Shown: one piece after another, positions 16,331 to 25,209 of the stretch | Position numbering within the stretch: the first letter of the stretch is position 1 | Layout of the letters: the number at the start of each line of letters is the position of its first letter | From: HB2-32-21 sp041603535 | Lineage (GTDB): Bacteria > Pseudomonadota > Gammaproteobacteria > Pseudomonadales > Porticoccaceae | Direction: 5' to 3' | NCBI GenBank assembly: GCA_041603535.1 | Contig: JBFIEE010000010.1 | Location: forward strand, 1-64,000 | Length of the DNA: 64,000 nt | Notes under the pieces: generated by a model | The model's input: only the letters and a program-made list of their open reading frames with translations | What the model was told of the DNA's origin: nothing | The model's database searches: none | Program-made: the position numbers and the translations under genes

Positions 16331-18322
16331 ATGATCGACTACACGCTACTTCCGCCCATTCTCGGCGGTGCAGGTCTACTGTGTGCTTTTTTCATTTACA
16401 GGCTTGTTATGCGCTATCCCGCTGGGGAAGACGCGATAAAGAAGATTGCAGATCAAATTCATCTTGGCGCCATGGTATTTATGCGGCGCGAATACACCAT
16501 GATGTCTGTTTTTGCCGGCATTTTGCTGGTTGGCGTCTTTTTATCGCCACTGGGGGCCAACTCCGCCCTGGCGTTCCTGGTCGGAGCGGTGTGTTCAGCA
16601 ACTGCAGGTTGGCTCGGTATGATCGCAGCGACACGGGCTAATGTACGGACCGCAACAGCGGCTAACACGGAGGGTGCTGCATCCGCCCTGGCGGTAGCGT
16701 TTTACGGTGGTTCAGTCATGGGTCTGTGCGTTGCTTCCCTTGGTTTGATTGGTCTGGGAGGCCTGTATCTTTATATGGGCGGTGATCCGCACACTGCGCA
16801 TGCGATTCACGGCTTCGGCATGGGAGCTTCTGTCGTGGCGTTGTTTTCCCGGGTTGGCGGTGGCATTTTCACCAAGAGTGCTGATGTTGGTGCCGATCTG
16901 GTCGGCAAGATAGAGGCTGGCATACCTGAGGATGACCCTCGCAACCCTGGTGTGATTGCCGATAACGTTGGCGATAATGTTGGTGATGTTGCTGGCATGG
17001 GTTCAGATATTTTTGAGTCCTATTGCGGCGCGATGATAGCGTCAATTGCTATCGCATCGACCCTGGCTGTCGATGCTGCGCAGTCCCAGAAAATGTTTTT
17101 ACCGCTGGCGCTGGCTTCACTAGGTCTGATTGCATCGATAATAGGTATCGTTATCGTGCGGGCTCGAGCCGGTTCCGAGCCTGGCCAGGCGTTGCGCACC
17201 GGTACAATCGGTGCGCCGGTGTTGATGATAATAGCCGCCTATTTTCTTATCGAAGCCCTGGGCATTGAGCGCGGTGTATTTTTTGCGGTGCTCAGCGGTG
17301 CCGTCGGTGGCATCCTGATTGGCCTCATTACCGAGTATTACACCGGTGGTGCGCCGGTCAGGAAAATCGCCAATTCGGGCGAAACCGGAGCCGCCACGGT
17401 GATGATCACCGGTCTTGCCGTCGGCATGCAGTCCGTGGTGCTCCCCATCCTGTTTATTGGCGCCATCATATATTTCTCCACTCACCAGGCGGGGCTTTAT
17501 GGCGTCGGGATTGCCGCCGTTGGCATGCTCTCAACCGTTGGAATTACCATGGCCATCGATGCATATGGCCCCGTTGCCGACAACGCCGGGGGCATCGCTG
17601 AAATGGGTGGTATGGGCGCGGAAACCCGAGAGATTACCGATTCACTGGATGAGTTGGGCAATACCACGGCGGCGATCGGTAAAGGTTTTGCGATTGGCGC
17701 GGCAGCCTTAGCGGCTTTGGCCATTATCGCGGCTTTTGTGGAAACTGTTTCGGTCAGGTATCCCGACTTTAGCCTGGAGCTTTCCGACCCTGATGTGCTG
17801 GTGGGCTTGTTTATTGGCGGCGCCATCCCTTTTCTTATCGCATCCATCACCATGACAGCGGTTGGTGATGCAGCGTTTGAAATGATTCATGAGATACGTC
17901 GCCAGTTCAGGGAAATTCCTGGCTTACTTGAGGGTACAGCCGAGCCGGATACTGCCCGTTGTGTCGATATTGCTACAACTGCTGCCTTGAAACGTATGAT
18001 ATTACCTGGCGTTATCGCCGTGATGGCGCCGATCGTGGTTGGTTTTACCCTGGGCGCCGAATCTCTCGGCGGTATGCTCGGCGGTGGCTTATTGGGCTGC
18101 GTATTATTGGCCCTGATGATGGCAAACGCCGGAGGCGCCTGGGATAACGCCAAGAAGTTCGTGGAAAAAGGCAATCTGGGCGGTAAGGGCTCCGCAGTTC
18201 ACAGTGCCGTGGTCGTCGGTGACACGGTCGGCGATCCCTTTAAGGATACATCGGGCCCTTCCATGAATATTCTTATTAATGTCATGGCAATTGTCAGCCT
18301 GGTTATCGCGCCGTTACTTTGA
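16331..18322 (+). CDS. hppA: Membrane-bound ion-translocating pyrophosphatase, K+-dependent type
   Basis: 663 residues with about 16 hydrophobic spans. Hydrolyses cytosolic PPi and pumps H+ (or Na+) across the membrane. The catalytic loop DNVGDNVGDVAGMGSDIFES is at ~residue 209, and the late DAYGPVADNAGGIAEM and GDTVGDPFKDTSGPS loops supply further Mg-PPi ligands. The GNTTAA motif has Ala where K+-independent enzymes have Lys, which predicts K+ stimulation. Whether it moves H+ or Na+ cannot be settled by eye. It is a single gene behind its own promoter. Confidence 0.94.
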   Translation: MIDYTLLPPILGGAGLLCAFFIYRLVMRYPAGEDAIKKIADQIHLGAMVFMRREYTMMSVFAGILLVGVFLSPLGANSALAFLVGAVCSATAGWLGMIAATRANVRTATAANTEGAASALAVAFYGGSVMGLCVASLGLIGLGGLYLYMGGDPHTAHAIHGFGMGASVVALFSRVGGGIFTKSADVGADLVGKIEAGIPEDDPRNPGVIADNVGDNVGDVAGMGSDIFESYCGAMIASIAIASTLAVDAAQSQKMFLPLALASLGLIASIIGIVIVRARAGSEPGQALRTGTIGAPVLMIIAAYFLIEALGIERGVFFAVLSGAVGGILIGLITEYYTGGAPVRKIANSGETGAATVMITGLAVGMQSVVLPILFIGAIIYFSTHQAGLYGVGIAAVGMLSTVGITMAIDAYGPVADNAGGIAEMGGMGAETREITDSLDELGNTTAAIGKGFAIGAAALAALAIIAAFVETVSVRYPDFSLELSDPDVLVGLFIGGAIPFLIASITMTAVGDAAFEMIHEIRRQFREIPGLLEGTAEPDTARCVDIATTAALKRMILPGVIAVMAPIVVGFTLGAESLGGMLGGGLLGCVLLALMMANAGGAWDNAKKFVEKGNLGGKGSAVHSAVVVGDTVGDPFKDTSGPSMNILINVMAIVSLVIAPLL

Positions 18323-18529
18323 CACAAAAACATCCCGTATGAGGGGCAGGAAAGCCCGGCATGAAACACAGAGCGGTTTGAAATGGACAGAAAGGGGCGC
18401 TCCAGGGCGTCTCTTGCTGTTTTGACTCGATAAAAGGGAGTGCCCGTAGTTGCGTTGCGCTTATTGGTTCGCCATCTATTTGGAGGCACCAGGTTACGAG
18501 CCACTGATACCCTCGTCTGGAGGAGTTAC

Positions 18530-20014
18530 TTACGAGGGTAAACGGTAGCCCAGTGCTTCGGTCAGGTGGTGATCCGCAATCGCGGTCATCTGGTGCAGAT
18601 CTGCGATGGTGCGAGCCACTTTGAGAACGCGGTGGTAGGCTCGTGCCGAGAGCTGCATGCGCTCAATCGCGGCGCCCATTAAAGCTGCCTGTCCGCTGGT
18701 CAACTTGCAGAAGCGCTCCAGCTGGCTGCTTTCCAGCTGTCCATTTGAGCAGTTTTGGCGTTGCAGCTGAGTGTGGCTAGCTTGTGCTACGCGTTTGGCT
18801 ACGCACGCGCTGGTTTCCCCAGTTGCTCTGGCTGCTGTTAATTGTTCGCGAGGTACGGCGGGTACCACGACCTGGAGGTCTATGCGATCTAGCAGTGGGC
18901 CTGAAATTCTATCCCGGTAGCGATTGACCTTATCCGGAGTGCACCGGCATCGGACACTGCCCAGGTATCCACAGGGGCATGGGTTCATGGCCGCAATAAG
19001 CATAAACCGGGCGGGATATTCGGTGCGGGCCAGCGCGCGGGAAATCATGATTTTTCCGGATTCGAGGGGTTCACGCAGTACTTCCAGTACCTTACGGGGA
19101 AACTCCGGTAATTCATCCAGAAATAGCACCCCGTGGTGAGCGAGGGATATTTCACCGGGCTTCGGATTACTGCCACCACCAACCAGGGCCACCGCGGATG
19201 CGGTGTGATGGGGTGCTCTGAACGGTCGCTCCTGAAAATCCTGTCGCGGGCCCAGGCCAGCCACTGAATAGATGGTGGCAACTTCTAGTGCCGCTGCTTC
19301 CTCGAGGGGTGGTAAAAGCGACGGTAGACGGCTGGCAAGCATGGTTTTGCCAGTACCCGGTGGACCTGAGAACAACAGGTTGTGAGCCCCGGCAGCGGCG
19401 ATCTCGAGCGCTCGCTTAGCCTGGTGCTGACCGATGATGTCGCTCAGATCCGGGCCAGCGCTCGTACTGGCAGGCACATTGAAAGCCTGTCTATGCAAGG
19501 CTTCTGCGCCTCGTAAATGGGCGCACACCTCCAGTATGTGTCTGGCGCCGAAAACATGGGTATTGCGCGCCAGCGCGCCTTCGTCCGCATTATCCCACGG
19601 CACAATCAGGTGGTGCTGTTGTTCGCCACTGGCCAGCGCGGTAGGCAAAATACCGTCAACGGGGCGCAATTCTCCCGACAGCGCCAGTTCGCCAACAAAC
19701 TCATAGTTGCCTAGCCTTTCCTTGGGTAGCTGCCCTGAAGCCGCCAGAATTCCGAGCGCGATGGGTAAGTCGAAACGGCCCCCTTCCTTGGGCAGGTCGG
19801 CGGGCGCGAGATTGATGGTGATGCGCCGTGTCGGAAATTCAAAGTGCGCGTTCAAGAGTGCGCTACGCACGCGATCCTTACTCTCCCTAACCGCTGTTTC
19901 AGGAAGACCAACCATACTGAGGCTGGGTAACCCATTTGACAGGTGAACTTCTACGGTGACCGGTGGTGCGTAAATCCCGGTCTGCGCGCGGCTTTGAACT
20001 ATCGCCAGTGACAT
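18530..20014 (-). CDS. comM: ComM/YifB family AAA+ ATPase (Mg-chelatase-like)
   Basis: 494 residues. The N-terminal Lon-protease-like fold starts SLAIVQSRAQTGIYAPPV and contains the NLAPADLPKEGGRFDLPIAL signature. The ATPase core has Walker A FSGPPGTGKTMLASRLP, Walker B GVLFLDELPEFP, and the family's Cys cluster in AAMNPCPCGYLG, followed by a Mg-chelatase C-terminal domain. ComM is a hexameric helicase that drives branch migration when incoming DNA is integrated during natural transformation. Its position next to glnK-amtB is as in Pseudomonas. Confidence 0.93.
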   Translation of the reverse strand: MSLAIVQSRAQTGIYAPPVTVEVHLSNGLPSLSMVGLPETAVRESKDRVRSALLNAHFEFPTRRITINLAPADLPKEGGRFDLPIALGILAASGQLPKERLGNYEFVGELALSGELRPVDGILPTALASGEQQHHLIVPWDNADEGALARNTHVFGARHILEVCAHLRGAEALHRQAFNVPASTSAGPDLSDIIGQHQAKRALEIAAAGAHNLLFSGPPGTGKTMLASRLPSLLPPLEEAAALEVATIYSVAGLGPRQDFQERPFRAPHHTASAVALVGGGSNPKPGEISLAHHGVLFLDELPEFPRKVLEVLREPLESGKIMISRALARTEYPARFMLIAAMNPCPCGYLGSVRCRCTPDKVNRYRDRISGPLLDRIDLQVVVPAVPREQLTAARATGETSACVAKRVAQASHTQLQRQNCSNGQLESSQLERFCKLTSGQAALMGAAIERMQLSARAYHRVLKVARTIADLHQMTAIADHHLTEALGYRLPS

Positions 20015-20255
20015 GAAATCTTCCTTGATCAGTGACCGCCGCAGGCGGAACCGGTAACTACCAGCAGTGCCCAGTAACTACCCTTATCAGTAACTGCCCT
20101 TAAATGTACCTTACCGGGGCATCGCTGAGGAAACAAGTTGCGCGTTCTTAACTTCGCCTGTCCATGATCGTCGGGTGTCCGCTGCCAGGCAACGCTCGTG
20201 TCAATGACGGTGCTGGGCGAGGCACATTTGCAATGCCCCAAATTGAAGCGCTTTG

Positions 20256-20280
20256 GGTGCCCCAGGTATTGCGTGGCACC
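20256..20280 (+). promoter_or_regulatory. Candidate NtrC half-sites upstream of glnK
   Basis: GGTGCC (20256) and GGCACC (20275) form an inverted repeat in everted order relative to the NtrC consensus, and the second arm can also pair with AGGGCA at 20286-20291 as a degenerate GCACC-N-GGGCA site. The group ends ~50 bases before the -24 element. This is suggestive only. Confidence 0.3.
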
Positions 20281-20330
20281 AATGCAGGGCATTTTTTGGT
20301 GTGACGCGGGGTTATAAGTCAAAAAGGCGC

Positions 20331-20346
20331 TGGCATGGATCGTGCT
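20331..20346 (+). promoter_or_regulatory. Sigma-54 (RpoN) promoter of glnK-amtB
   Basis: TGGCATGGATCGTGCT fits TGGCAYR-N4-TTGCW with one mismatch and correct GG/GC spacing. The start of transcription would be near 20357, 26 bases before the glnK ATG. This element rules out the longer in-frame start at 20335. Confidence 0.7.
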
Positions 20347-20382
20347 AAAACGCTCTTGTACACCCCAAACTGGAGAATATGC

Positions 20383-20721
20383 ATGAAGATGATCACCGCA
20401 GTTATCAAGCCGTTCAAGCTTGATGACGTCCGTGAGGCCCTGGCCAATATAGGCGTGCAGGGCCTGACAGTTACAGAGGTAAAAGGTTTTGGGCGTCAGA
20501 AAGGTCATACGGAATTGTACCGAGGCGCTGAATATGTCGTTGATTTTCTACCCAAGGTAAAGGTAGAGGTGGCGGTGGTTGATGGGATGTCGGATAGCGC
20601 CGTAGAAGCCATTGTCAATGCTGCGCAAACCGGAAAAATCGGCGACGGGAAAATCTTTATTACTGCTATTCAAGAAGTTATACGCATTCGTACCGGTGAA
20701 ACAGGCGACGACGCAGTGTGA
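20383..20721 (+). CDS. glnK: PII signal protein GlnK (copy 1)
   Basis: 112 residues, trimeric cytoplasmic nitrogen sensor. The T-loop GHTELYRGAEY has the uridylylated Tyr51; TGKIGDGKIF and EVIRIRTGE bind ATP/ADP and 2-oxoglutarate. Under nitrogen sufficiency the unmodified T-loop blocks AmtB. The start is ATG 20383 with GGAG upstream. It lies 89 bases ahead of amtB behind a sigma-54 promoter, the standard arrangement. Confidence 0.95.
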   Translation: MKMITAVIKPFKLDDVREALANIGVQGLTVTEVKGFGRQKGHTELYRGAEYVVDFLPKVKVEVAVVDGMSDSAVEAIVNAAQTGKIGDGKIFITAIQEVIRIRTGETGDDAV

Positions 20722-20810
20722 GTGTCGCCCGCTCCCGAACAGTCTACGCCTATTAGAAGCAATTCCTGGTAGCGAACAGACGACCAAACTTTACTGTTGA
20801 GGAAAATCTG

Positions 20811-22076
20811 ATGGAAAGCGATATTATTCATATCAAGTACGCCCTGGATACGTTTTATTTCCTGGTGTGCGGAGCGCTCGTCATGTGGATGGCGGCGGGT
20901 TTTACGATGCTCGAAGCCGGGCTTGTCCGAGCAAAAAACACCACTGAAATTCTGACTAAAAACGTTGCACTTTATGCAGTGTCCTGCGTTATGTACCTGA
21001 TTATGGGCTACACGATCATGTACGGTGGTTCTGAAGGGGGCATCCTGCCCGACAGCTGGTTTGGTAATACGATTGCTAACGCTTCACCTGATGAAGTGCT
21101 GGCTGGCGCGCTCGCTGATCCGGACGACTATAGCTATTACTCCGGGGCGTCCGACTTCTTTTTCCAGGTTGTTTTTGTTGCGACCGCGATGTCGATTGTT
21201 TCCGGCGCAGTTGCTGAGCGCATGAAGTTGTGGGCTTTTCTGGCATTTGCCGTGGTGATGACGGGCGTCATCTACCCTCTGCAGGGTATGTGGAAATGGG
21301 GTGGCGGCTTTCTTGATGCAGCCGGCTTTCTGGATTTTGCTGGCTCCGGGGTAGTTCATCTGTGTGGTGGTGCAGCGGCCTTGGCCGGCGTACTGTTGCT
21401 GGGCTCACGCAAGGGCAAATACGGCACTGACGGTTCGGTTCACGCCATTCCGGGCGCCAATATGCCCCTTGCCGCTCTCGGCATGTTTGTACTCTGGGTC
21501 GGCTGGTTCGGTTTTAACGGTGGATCAGAACTCAAGGTTTCCGATATAGGTGAGGCCAATGCCGTGGCGAATGTCTTTGTGAATACCAACGCTGCGGCTG
21601 CGGCTGGTCTGCTCACGGCATTGATTGCCGCGAGATTGTTGTTTGGCAAGGCAGATCTGACAATGGCCATCAATGGCGCGTTGGCAGGCCTGGTGGCGAT
21701 TACCGCTGAACCGCTGACCCCGAGTCCAATGTGGGCGACGTTGATTGGTGCTATTGGGGGCGTGCTGGTGGTTTTTTCAGTTATCACGCTGGATAAATTG
21801 CGTATTGATGACCCGGTCGGCGCGATCTCCGTGCACGGTGTGGTCGGCGTCTGGGGATTGTTGGCGGTGTGTTTGACCAATGGCGAGGCCACCCTTTCGG
21901 CACAGTTACTTGGCACCAGTGTCATCTTCGCCTGGGTTTTTGGCGCCAGTTTGGCGGTGTGGTTGATCCTCAAGGTTACCGTTGGTATTCGCGTCAGTGA
22001 AGAGGATGAATACCAGGGTGTGGATATGTCTGAATGTGGCATGGAGGCTTACCCCGAGTTCGCCTCAGTGAAATAG
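20811..22076 (+). CDS. amtB: Ammonium transporter AmtB
   Basis: 421 residues with about 11 membrane spans. The pore twin histidines are seen in SGVVHLCGGAAAL and VGAISVHGVVGVWG; the Phe gate and the external Trp/Ser site lie in the expected segments. The protein starts directly with a periplasmic stretch, without the cleaved signal peptide of E. coli AmtB. The cytoplasmic tail (VSEEDEYQGVDMSECGMEAY) carries the conserved GlnK-contact region. It is flanked on both sides by glnK genes. Confidence 0.95.
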   Translation: MESDIIHIKYALDTFYFLVCGALVMWMAAGFTMLEAGLVRAKNTTEILTKNVALYAVSCVMYLIMGYTIMYGGSEGGILPDSWFGNTIANASPDEVLAGALADPDDYSYYSGASDFFFQVVFVATAMSIVSGAVAERMKLWAFLAFAVVMTGVIYPLQGMWKWGGGFLDAAGFLDFAGSGVVHLCGGAAALAGVLLLGSRKGKYGTDGSVHAIPGANMPLAALGMFVLWVGWFGFNGGSELKVSDIGEANAVANVFVNTNAAAAAGLLTALIAARLLFGKADLTMAINGALAGLVAITAEPLTPSPMWATLIGAIGGVLVVFSVITLDKLRIDDPVGAISVHGVVGVWGLLAVCLTNGEATLSAQLLGTSVIFAWVFGASLAVWLILKVTVGIRVSEEDEYQGVDMSECGMEAYPEFASVK

Positions 22077-22097
22077 GACGTATTGATTACCTTTGCA

Positions 22098-22123
22098 CAG
22101 GGAGCCTCCGGCTCCCTGTTTTT
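22098..22123 (+). terminator. Rho-independent terminator after amtB
   Basis: Stem CAGGGAGCC (22098-22106) / GGCTCCCTG (22110-22118), loop TCC, then TTTTT. It separates glnK-amtB from the second glnK, so the latter probably has its own promoter or depends on read-through. Confidence 0.9.
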
Positions 22124-22252
22124 GGCTGTCAGGACCAACCGATACGAGGGTGCAATATTGTCTGGAAAAGTGTATCTTTTCGCTGCCTGACAATCTGCAC
22201 CCTGATATTTTCTACCTTGACATCCCGCACGCTGAACGAAGAGGAACGACGC

Positions 22253-22591
22253 ATGAAGCTAATCACCGCCATCATTAAACCTTTTAAACTGGACGATGTG
22301 CGCCAGGCCTTAGCCGATGTCGGTGTTCAGGGTATCACTGTCACGGAGGTCAAAGGTTTTGGCCGACAAAAGGGTCACACCGAGCTCTACCGTGGTGCGG
22401 AATACGTGGTTGATTTTCTGCCGAAGGTTAAACTCGAAATCGCGGTGGTTGACGATATGGTTGACGCAGTTGTTGAAGCTGTCACTAAAACTGCCTGCAC
22501 CGGCAAGATTGGTGATGGCAAAATATTCATTTCTTCTCTGGAAGAGGTGATTCGTATTCGCACCGGAGAAACAGGTCAGGAGGCAGTTTAG
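22253..22591 (+). CDS. glnK: PII signal protein GlnK/GlnB (copy 2)
   Basis: 112 residues, differing from copy 1 at about 23 positions counted by eye (~79% identity). Tyr51 and the nucleotide-binding loops are unchanged; most differences lie in residues 60-85. ATG 22253 is preceded by GAGGAA. A longer in-frame reading from 22034 would run through the amtB end and the terminator and is rejected. No clear sigma-54 element was found in the 129 bases after the terminator, so the two copies may be regulated differently. Confidence 0.93.
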   Translation: MKLITAIIKPFKLDDVRQALADVGVQGITVTEVKGFGRQKGHTELYRGAEYVVDFLPKVKLEIAVVDDMVDAVVEAVTKTACTGKIGDGKIFISSLEEVIRIRTGETGQEAV

Positions 22592-22748
22592 TCCCGTTCT
22601 GTGGTGATAATAAAAGCTTAGCTTGCTTTCCTCAGCCGTATGCGGTTACACGGGGACGATCTCCTGCGCATCGCTTGATCCTTATTTAATACCCGCTTAA
22701 GTCCGCGGCGGGTCGGCATGTCTTCCTTATTGAGGCCCTGTCCAGGCA

Positions 22749-23675
22749 TCACCCTGAGTTGTCTGGCTTGCGCGATGCTCGGGGATGCGCGCCGTCATAG
22801 ATCCTGGCGAGGTGTTGAAAATCCAGATGGGTGTAGATCTGCGTGGTTGAAAGGTTTGCATGGCCGAGTAACTCCTGAACCGCACGCAGGTCGCCGCTGG
22901 ATTCCAGTAAATGACTGGCGAAAGAATGGCGTAGCATGTGGGGGTGCACCCGATAATCGAGGCCTTGCGCAAGACTTAGTCGAGCCAGCCTTTGCTGAAT
23001 GGCGCGATGGCTAATCCTGCCACCGCGCAAGCTCAAAAACAACGCCGACTCTTCTTTGCGGGCATGCTGGGATCGAACCGACAACCAGATGCGAAGTTGA
23101 TCCAGCGCCTGGCGGCCTACCGGCACGGTTCGGGTCTTATTGCCTTTGCCGGTTACCGTCACAGTGGCGTCGGCAAAGTCGACATGATCATTATTCAGAT
23201 TGGCCAGTTCTGCAAGCCGTATACCTGAAGAGTAGAGCAGTTCAATCATGGCGCGATCCCGTTGTGCGAGCCAGTCGCTGCCTGCTACGGCCATGAACTG
23301 CGCGGCTTGATCGACATCCATTACTTTGGGTAGCAGCCGCGATTTTTTAGGGGCGTTGATACCGTCCGTGGGATCGCGAGTTACCCATTCCCTGCGTAGT
23401 GCAAAACGGTAAAAAGTCCGCAAGGATGACAGCCAACGCTGCAGACTTGCACCGCCCAGTCCGTTGCGGTGTAGCTCCGCCAGGCACTGGCGGATATGCA
23501 GGCTGTCGATGTCACTGAGTGATTGCAGATTTCTGCTGGCTGTCCAGTTGGCCAATTTGCCAAGGTCGCGTAAATAGTTAGTAACGGTGTGAGGTGAAAG
23601 TCCGCGCTCATACATCAGGTGACGTTTAAAATCGTCGAGTTCCAGCGCATTGGGTGCGGTTAGGGTTACCGCCAT
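22749..23675 (-). CDS. xerC: Tyrosine recombinase XerC
   Basis: About 308 residues. With XerD it resolves chromosome dimers at dif. Catalytic residues are visible: Arg in SSGIRLAELANL, Lys in VTGKGNKTR, His-x-x-Arg in HPHMLRHSFASH, His in LLGHANLSTTQ and Tyr in TQIYTHLD. ATG 23675 is used here; a TTG 12 bases upstream overlaps the previous gene and is also possible. It is the last gene of lysA-dapF-DUF484-xerC, an order shared with Pseudomonas and E. coli. Confidence 0.93.
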   Translation of the reverse strand: MAVTLTAPNALELDDFKRHLMYERGLSPHTVTNYLRDLGKLANWTASRNLQSLSDIDSLHIRQCLAELHRNGLGGASLQRWLSSLRTFYRFALRREWVTRDPTDGINAPKKSRLLPKVMDVDQAAQFMAVAGSDWLAQRDRAMIELLYSSGIRLAELANLNNDHVDFADATVTVTGKGNKTRTVPVGRQALDQLRIWLSVRSQHARKEESALFLSLRGGRISHRAIQQRLARLSLAQGLDYRVHPHMLRHSFASHLLESSGDLRAVQELLGHANLSTTQIYTHLDFQHLARIYDGAHPRASRKPDNSG

Positions 23676-23683
23676 ATTATTCG

Positions 23684-24382
23684 TCAACCCATCAGTCGCG
23701 GCGCGACGCGGTTGAGTATCTCGGCGATATAGCTCAGAAACAGTGTCCCCATACTGCTGCGGTAGCAGTTGGGATCCTTGTTGCCGATGGCTAATATGCC
23801 GAATACGTTGCCGTGGTAAAGCGGTACGGCAGCAACGGAACCTATTTTTACGGCGTCTTCGCCAAACAGAAAATCGAGCTCGTCGTTTCTTAGCACGCCA
23901 CAGATTGCACGATTGGTGCGCAACAGGGTGCCAACGGCATTATTAGCCTCTTCCAGACCAACTACTTTGGCGTGGCTGACCGGTATTTTGCCGCTTTCAC
24001 CCAGCAGGATAAGATTATAAAACTCCACCTTGAAGTCGGCGCCGAGGCTTTCGTATAGTGTGGCGACGAGCCCGTCAAGATGCTGCGCCTCAAGAATATT
24101 GAGTACCAGGCGTTTGGTCTTTTCAAATAACTTGTCGTTAGCACGCGCCGACTCAAGTAAATTATTAAGCCGGTGTCGCATCTCCATATTGCGGTCGCGC
24201 AGTACGCTGATTTGGCGTTCTATTAACGACACGGCCTTGCCACTCTCGTGGGGCAGCTCAAGATTCTCTATAAGTTGTGGGTGGTGGTTAAAAAAATCGG
24301 GGTTGGCCATCAGGAAATCATTGATCTGCGTCGCTGTGAGTATGGCACCAGATCTTTGACCAGATTTTTCCTCTGTGCTCAT
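23684..24382 (-). CDS. DUF484 family GAF-like protein
   Basis: 232 residues, cytoplasmic. The conserved N-terminus (QINDFLMANPDFFNHHPQLI) is followed by a coiled coil (LIERQISVLRDRNMEMRHRL) and a GAF-like domain ending AVPLYHGNVFGILAIGN. Function is unknown; the gene is nearly always between dapF and xerC. The start at 24382 overlaps the dapF stop (ATGA), so the longer reading is rejected. Confidence 0.88.
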   Translation of the reverse strand: MSTEEKSGQRSGAILTATQINDFLMANPDFFNHHPQLIENLELPHESGKAVSLIERQISVLRDRNMEMRHRLNNLLESARANDKLFEKTKRLVLNILEAQHLDGLVATLYESLGADFKVEFYNLILLGESGKIPVSHAKVVGLEEANNAVGTLLRTNRAICGVLRNDELDFLFGEDAVKIGSVAAVPLYHGNVFGILAIGNKDPNCYRSSMGTLFLSYIAEILNRVAPRLMG

Positions 24383-25209
24383 AATTTTATACGCCCCTGA
24401 AATACTGTTGTTGCCGACCCCGTCATGGTGACCGGCTCGCCTTCTCCAGCCCACGATATATCAAGGTTACCGCCGACCAAGTTTACAGTTACCGGCGATT
24501 CTAACAGGTCTTGTTGTATGCCTGCCACAACGGCCGCGCAGGCACCGCTGCCACAGGCCTGTGTTTCGCCGGCACCGCGCTCGTAAACGCGCAGTTTGAT
24601 TTGTTGGCGTGACGTTATTTCCATGAAGCCCGCATTAACCCGTTCGGGAAAGCGAGCATGAGTTTCTATTTTCGGTCCCAGTACAGCCACGGGAGCAGTT
24701 GCAACACTATTGACCTGCAGCACGGCGTGGGGGTTGCCAATAGACAATGCCGCTATCATATAAGTGTCCCCGTCTATTTTTAGAGGGTAAAGCTGAGCGC
24801 GTTTTTCGGCGGTAAAAGGAATATCCCCCGGTTCGAACATGGGCGCCCCCATGGACACACTGATGCGCTGGGAGTCAGTGAATCGCAGCTCCAGTATCCC
24901 GGCACTGGTTTGTACCCGGATGTGTTTTTTCCCGGTAAGTTTTTGATCCCAGACAAATTTGGCAAAGCAGCGTGCACCATTGCCGCATTGAGCCACTTCG
25001 CTACCGTCAGCATTAAAAATGCGGTATTGAAAATCAACATTGGGTGACGACGGGGGTTCGATAAGTAAAATCTGGTCGCAACCGATGCCGCGATGCCGGT
25101 CTGCCAGCCTGCGGGCCAGTGTGGCCGTCATGTCGATTTGCTGAGACACCGCATCGATAACGACAAAGTCGTTGCCGAGGCCGTGCATTTTAGTGAACCG
25201 TATGAACAT
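24379..25209 (-). CDS. dapF: Diaminopimelate epimerase
   Basis: 276 residues. Converts LL- to meso-diaminopimelate for lysine and peptidoglycan. The two catalytic cysteines are in VAQCGNGARCFAKF and ETQACGSGACAAV; the N-terminus KMHGLGNDFVVIDA is typical. It starts immediately after the lysA stop and is coupled to the DUF484 gene. Confidence 0.96.
   Translation of the reverse strand: MFIRFTKMHGLGNDFVVIDAVSQQIDMTATLARRLADRHRGIGCDQILLIEPPSSPNVDFQYRIFNADGSEVAQCGNGARCFAKFVWDQKLTGKKHIRVQTSAGILELRFTDSQRISVSMGAPMFEPGDIPFTAEKRAQLYPLKIDGDTYMIAALSIGNPHAVLQVNSVATAPVAVLGPKIETHARFPERVNAGFMEITSRQQIKLRVYERGAGETQACGSGACAAVVAGIQQDLLESPVTVNLVGGNLDISWAGEGEPVTMTGSATTVFQGRIKL

Larger units (their letters stand above)
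20015..20382. other. Divergent control region between comM and glnK
   Basis: 368 bases. The glnK side holds a sigma-54 element at 20331-20346 and GGTGC/GCACC half-sites at 20256-20280. In Pseudomonas ubiK lies in this interval; no ORF resembling it was found here. Confidence 0.55.

Noticed and set aside
20335..20382. Longer N-terminus for the first glnK
   Set aside because: The in-frame upstream codons run through the sigma-54 promoter; PII proteins start MK(M/L)ITA and have 112 residues.
22691..22713. ACCCGC/GCGGGT hairpin between glnK copy 2 and xerC
   Set aside because: Eleven-base loop and no U-run; too weak to call a terminator.
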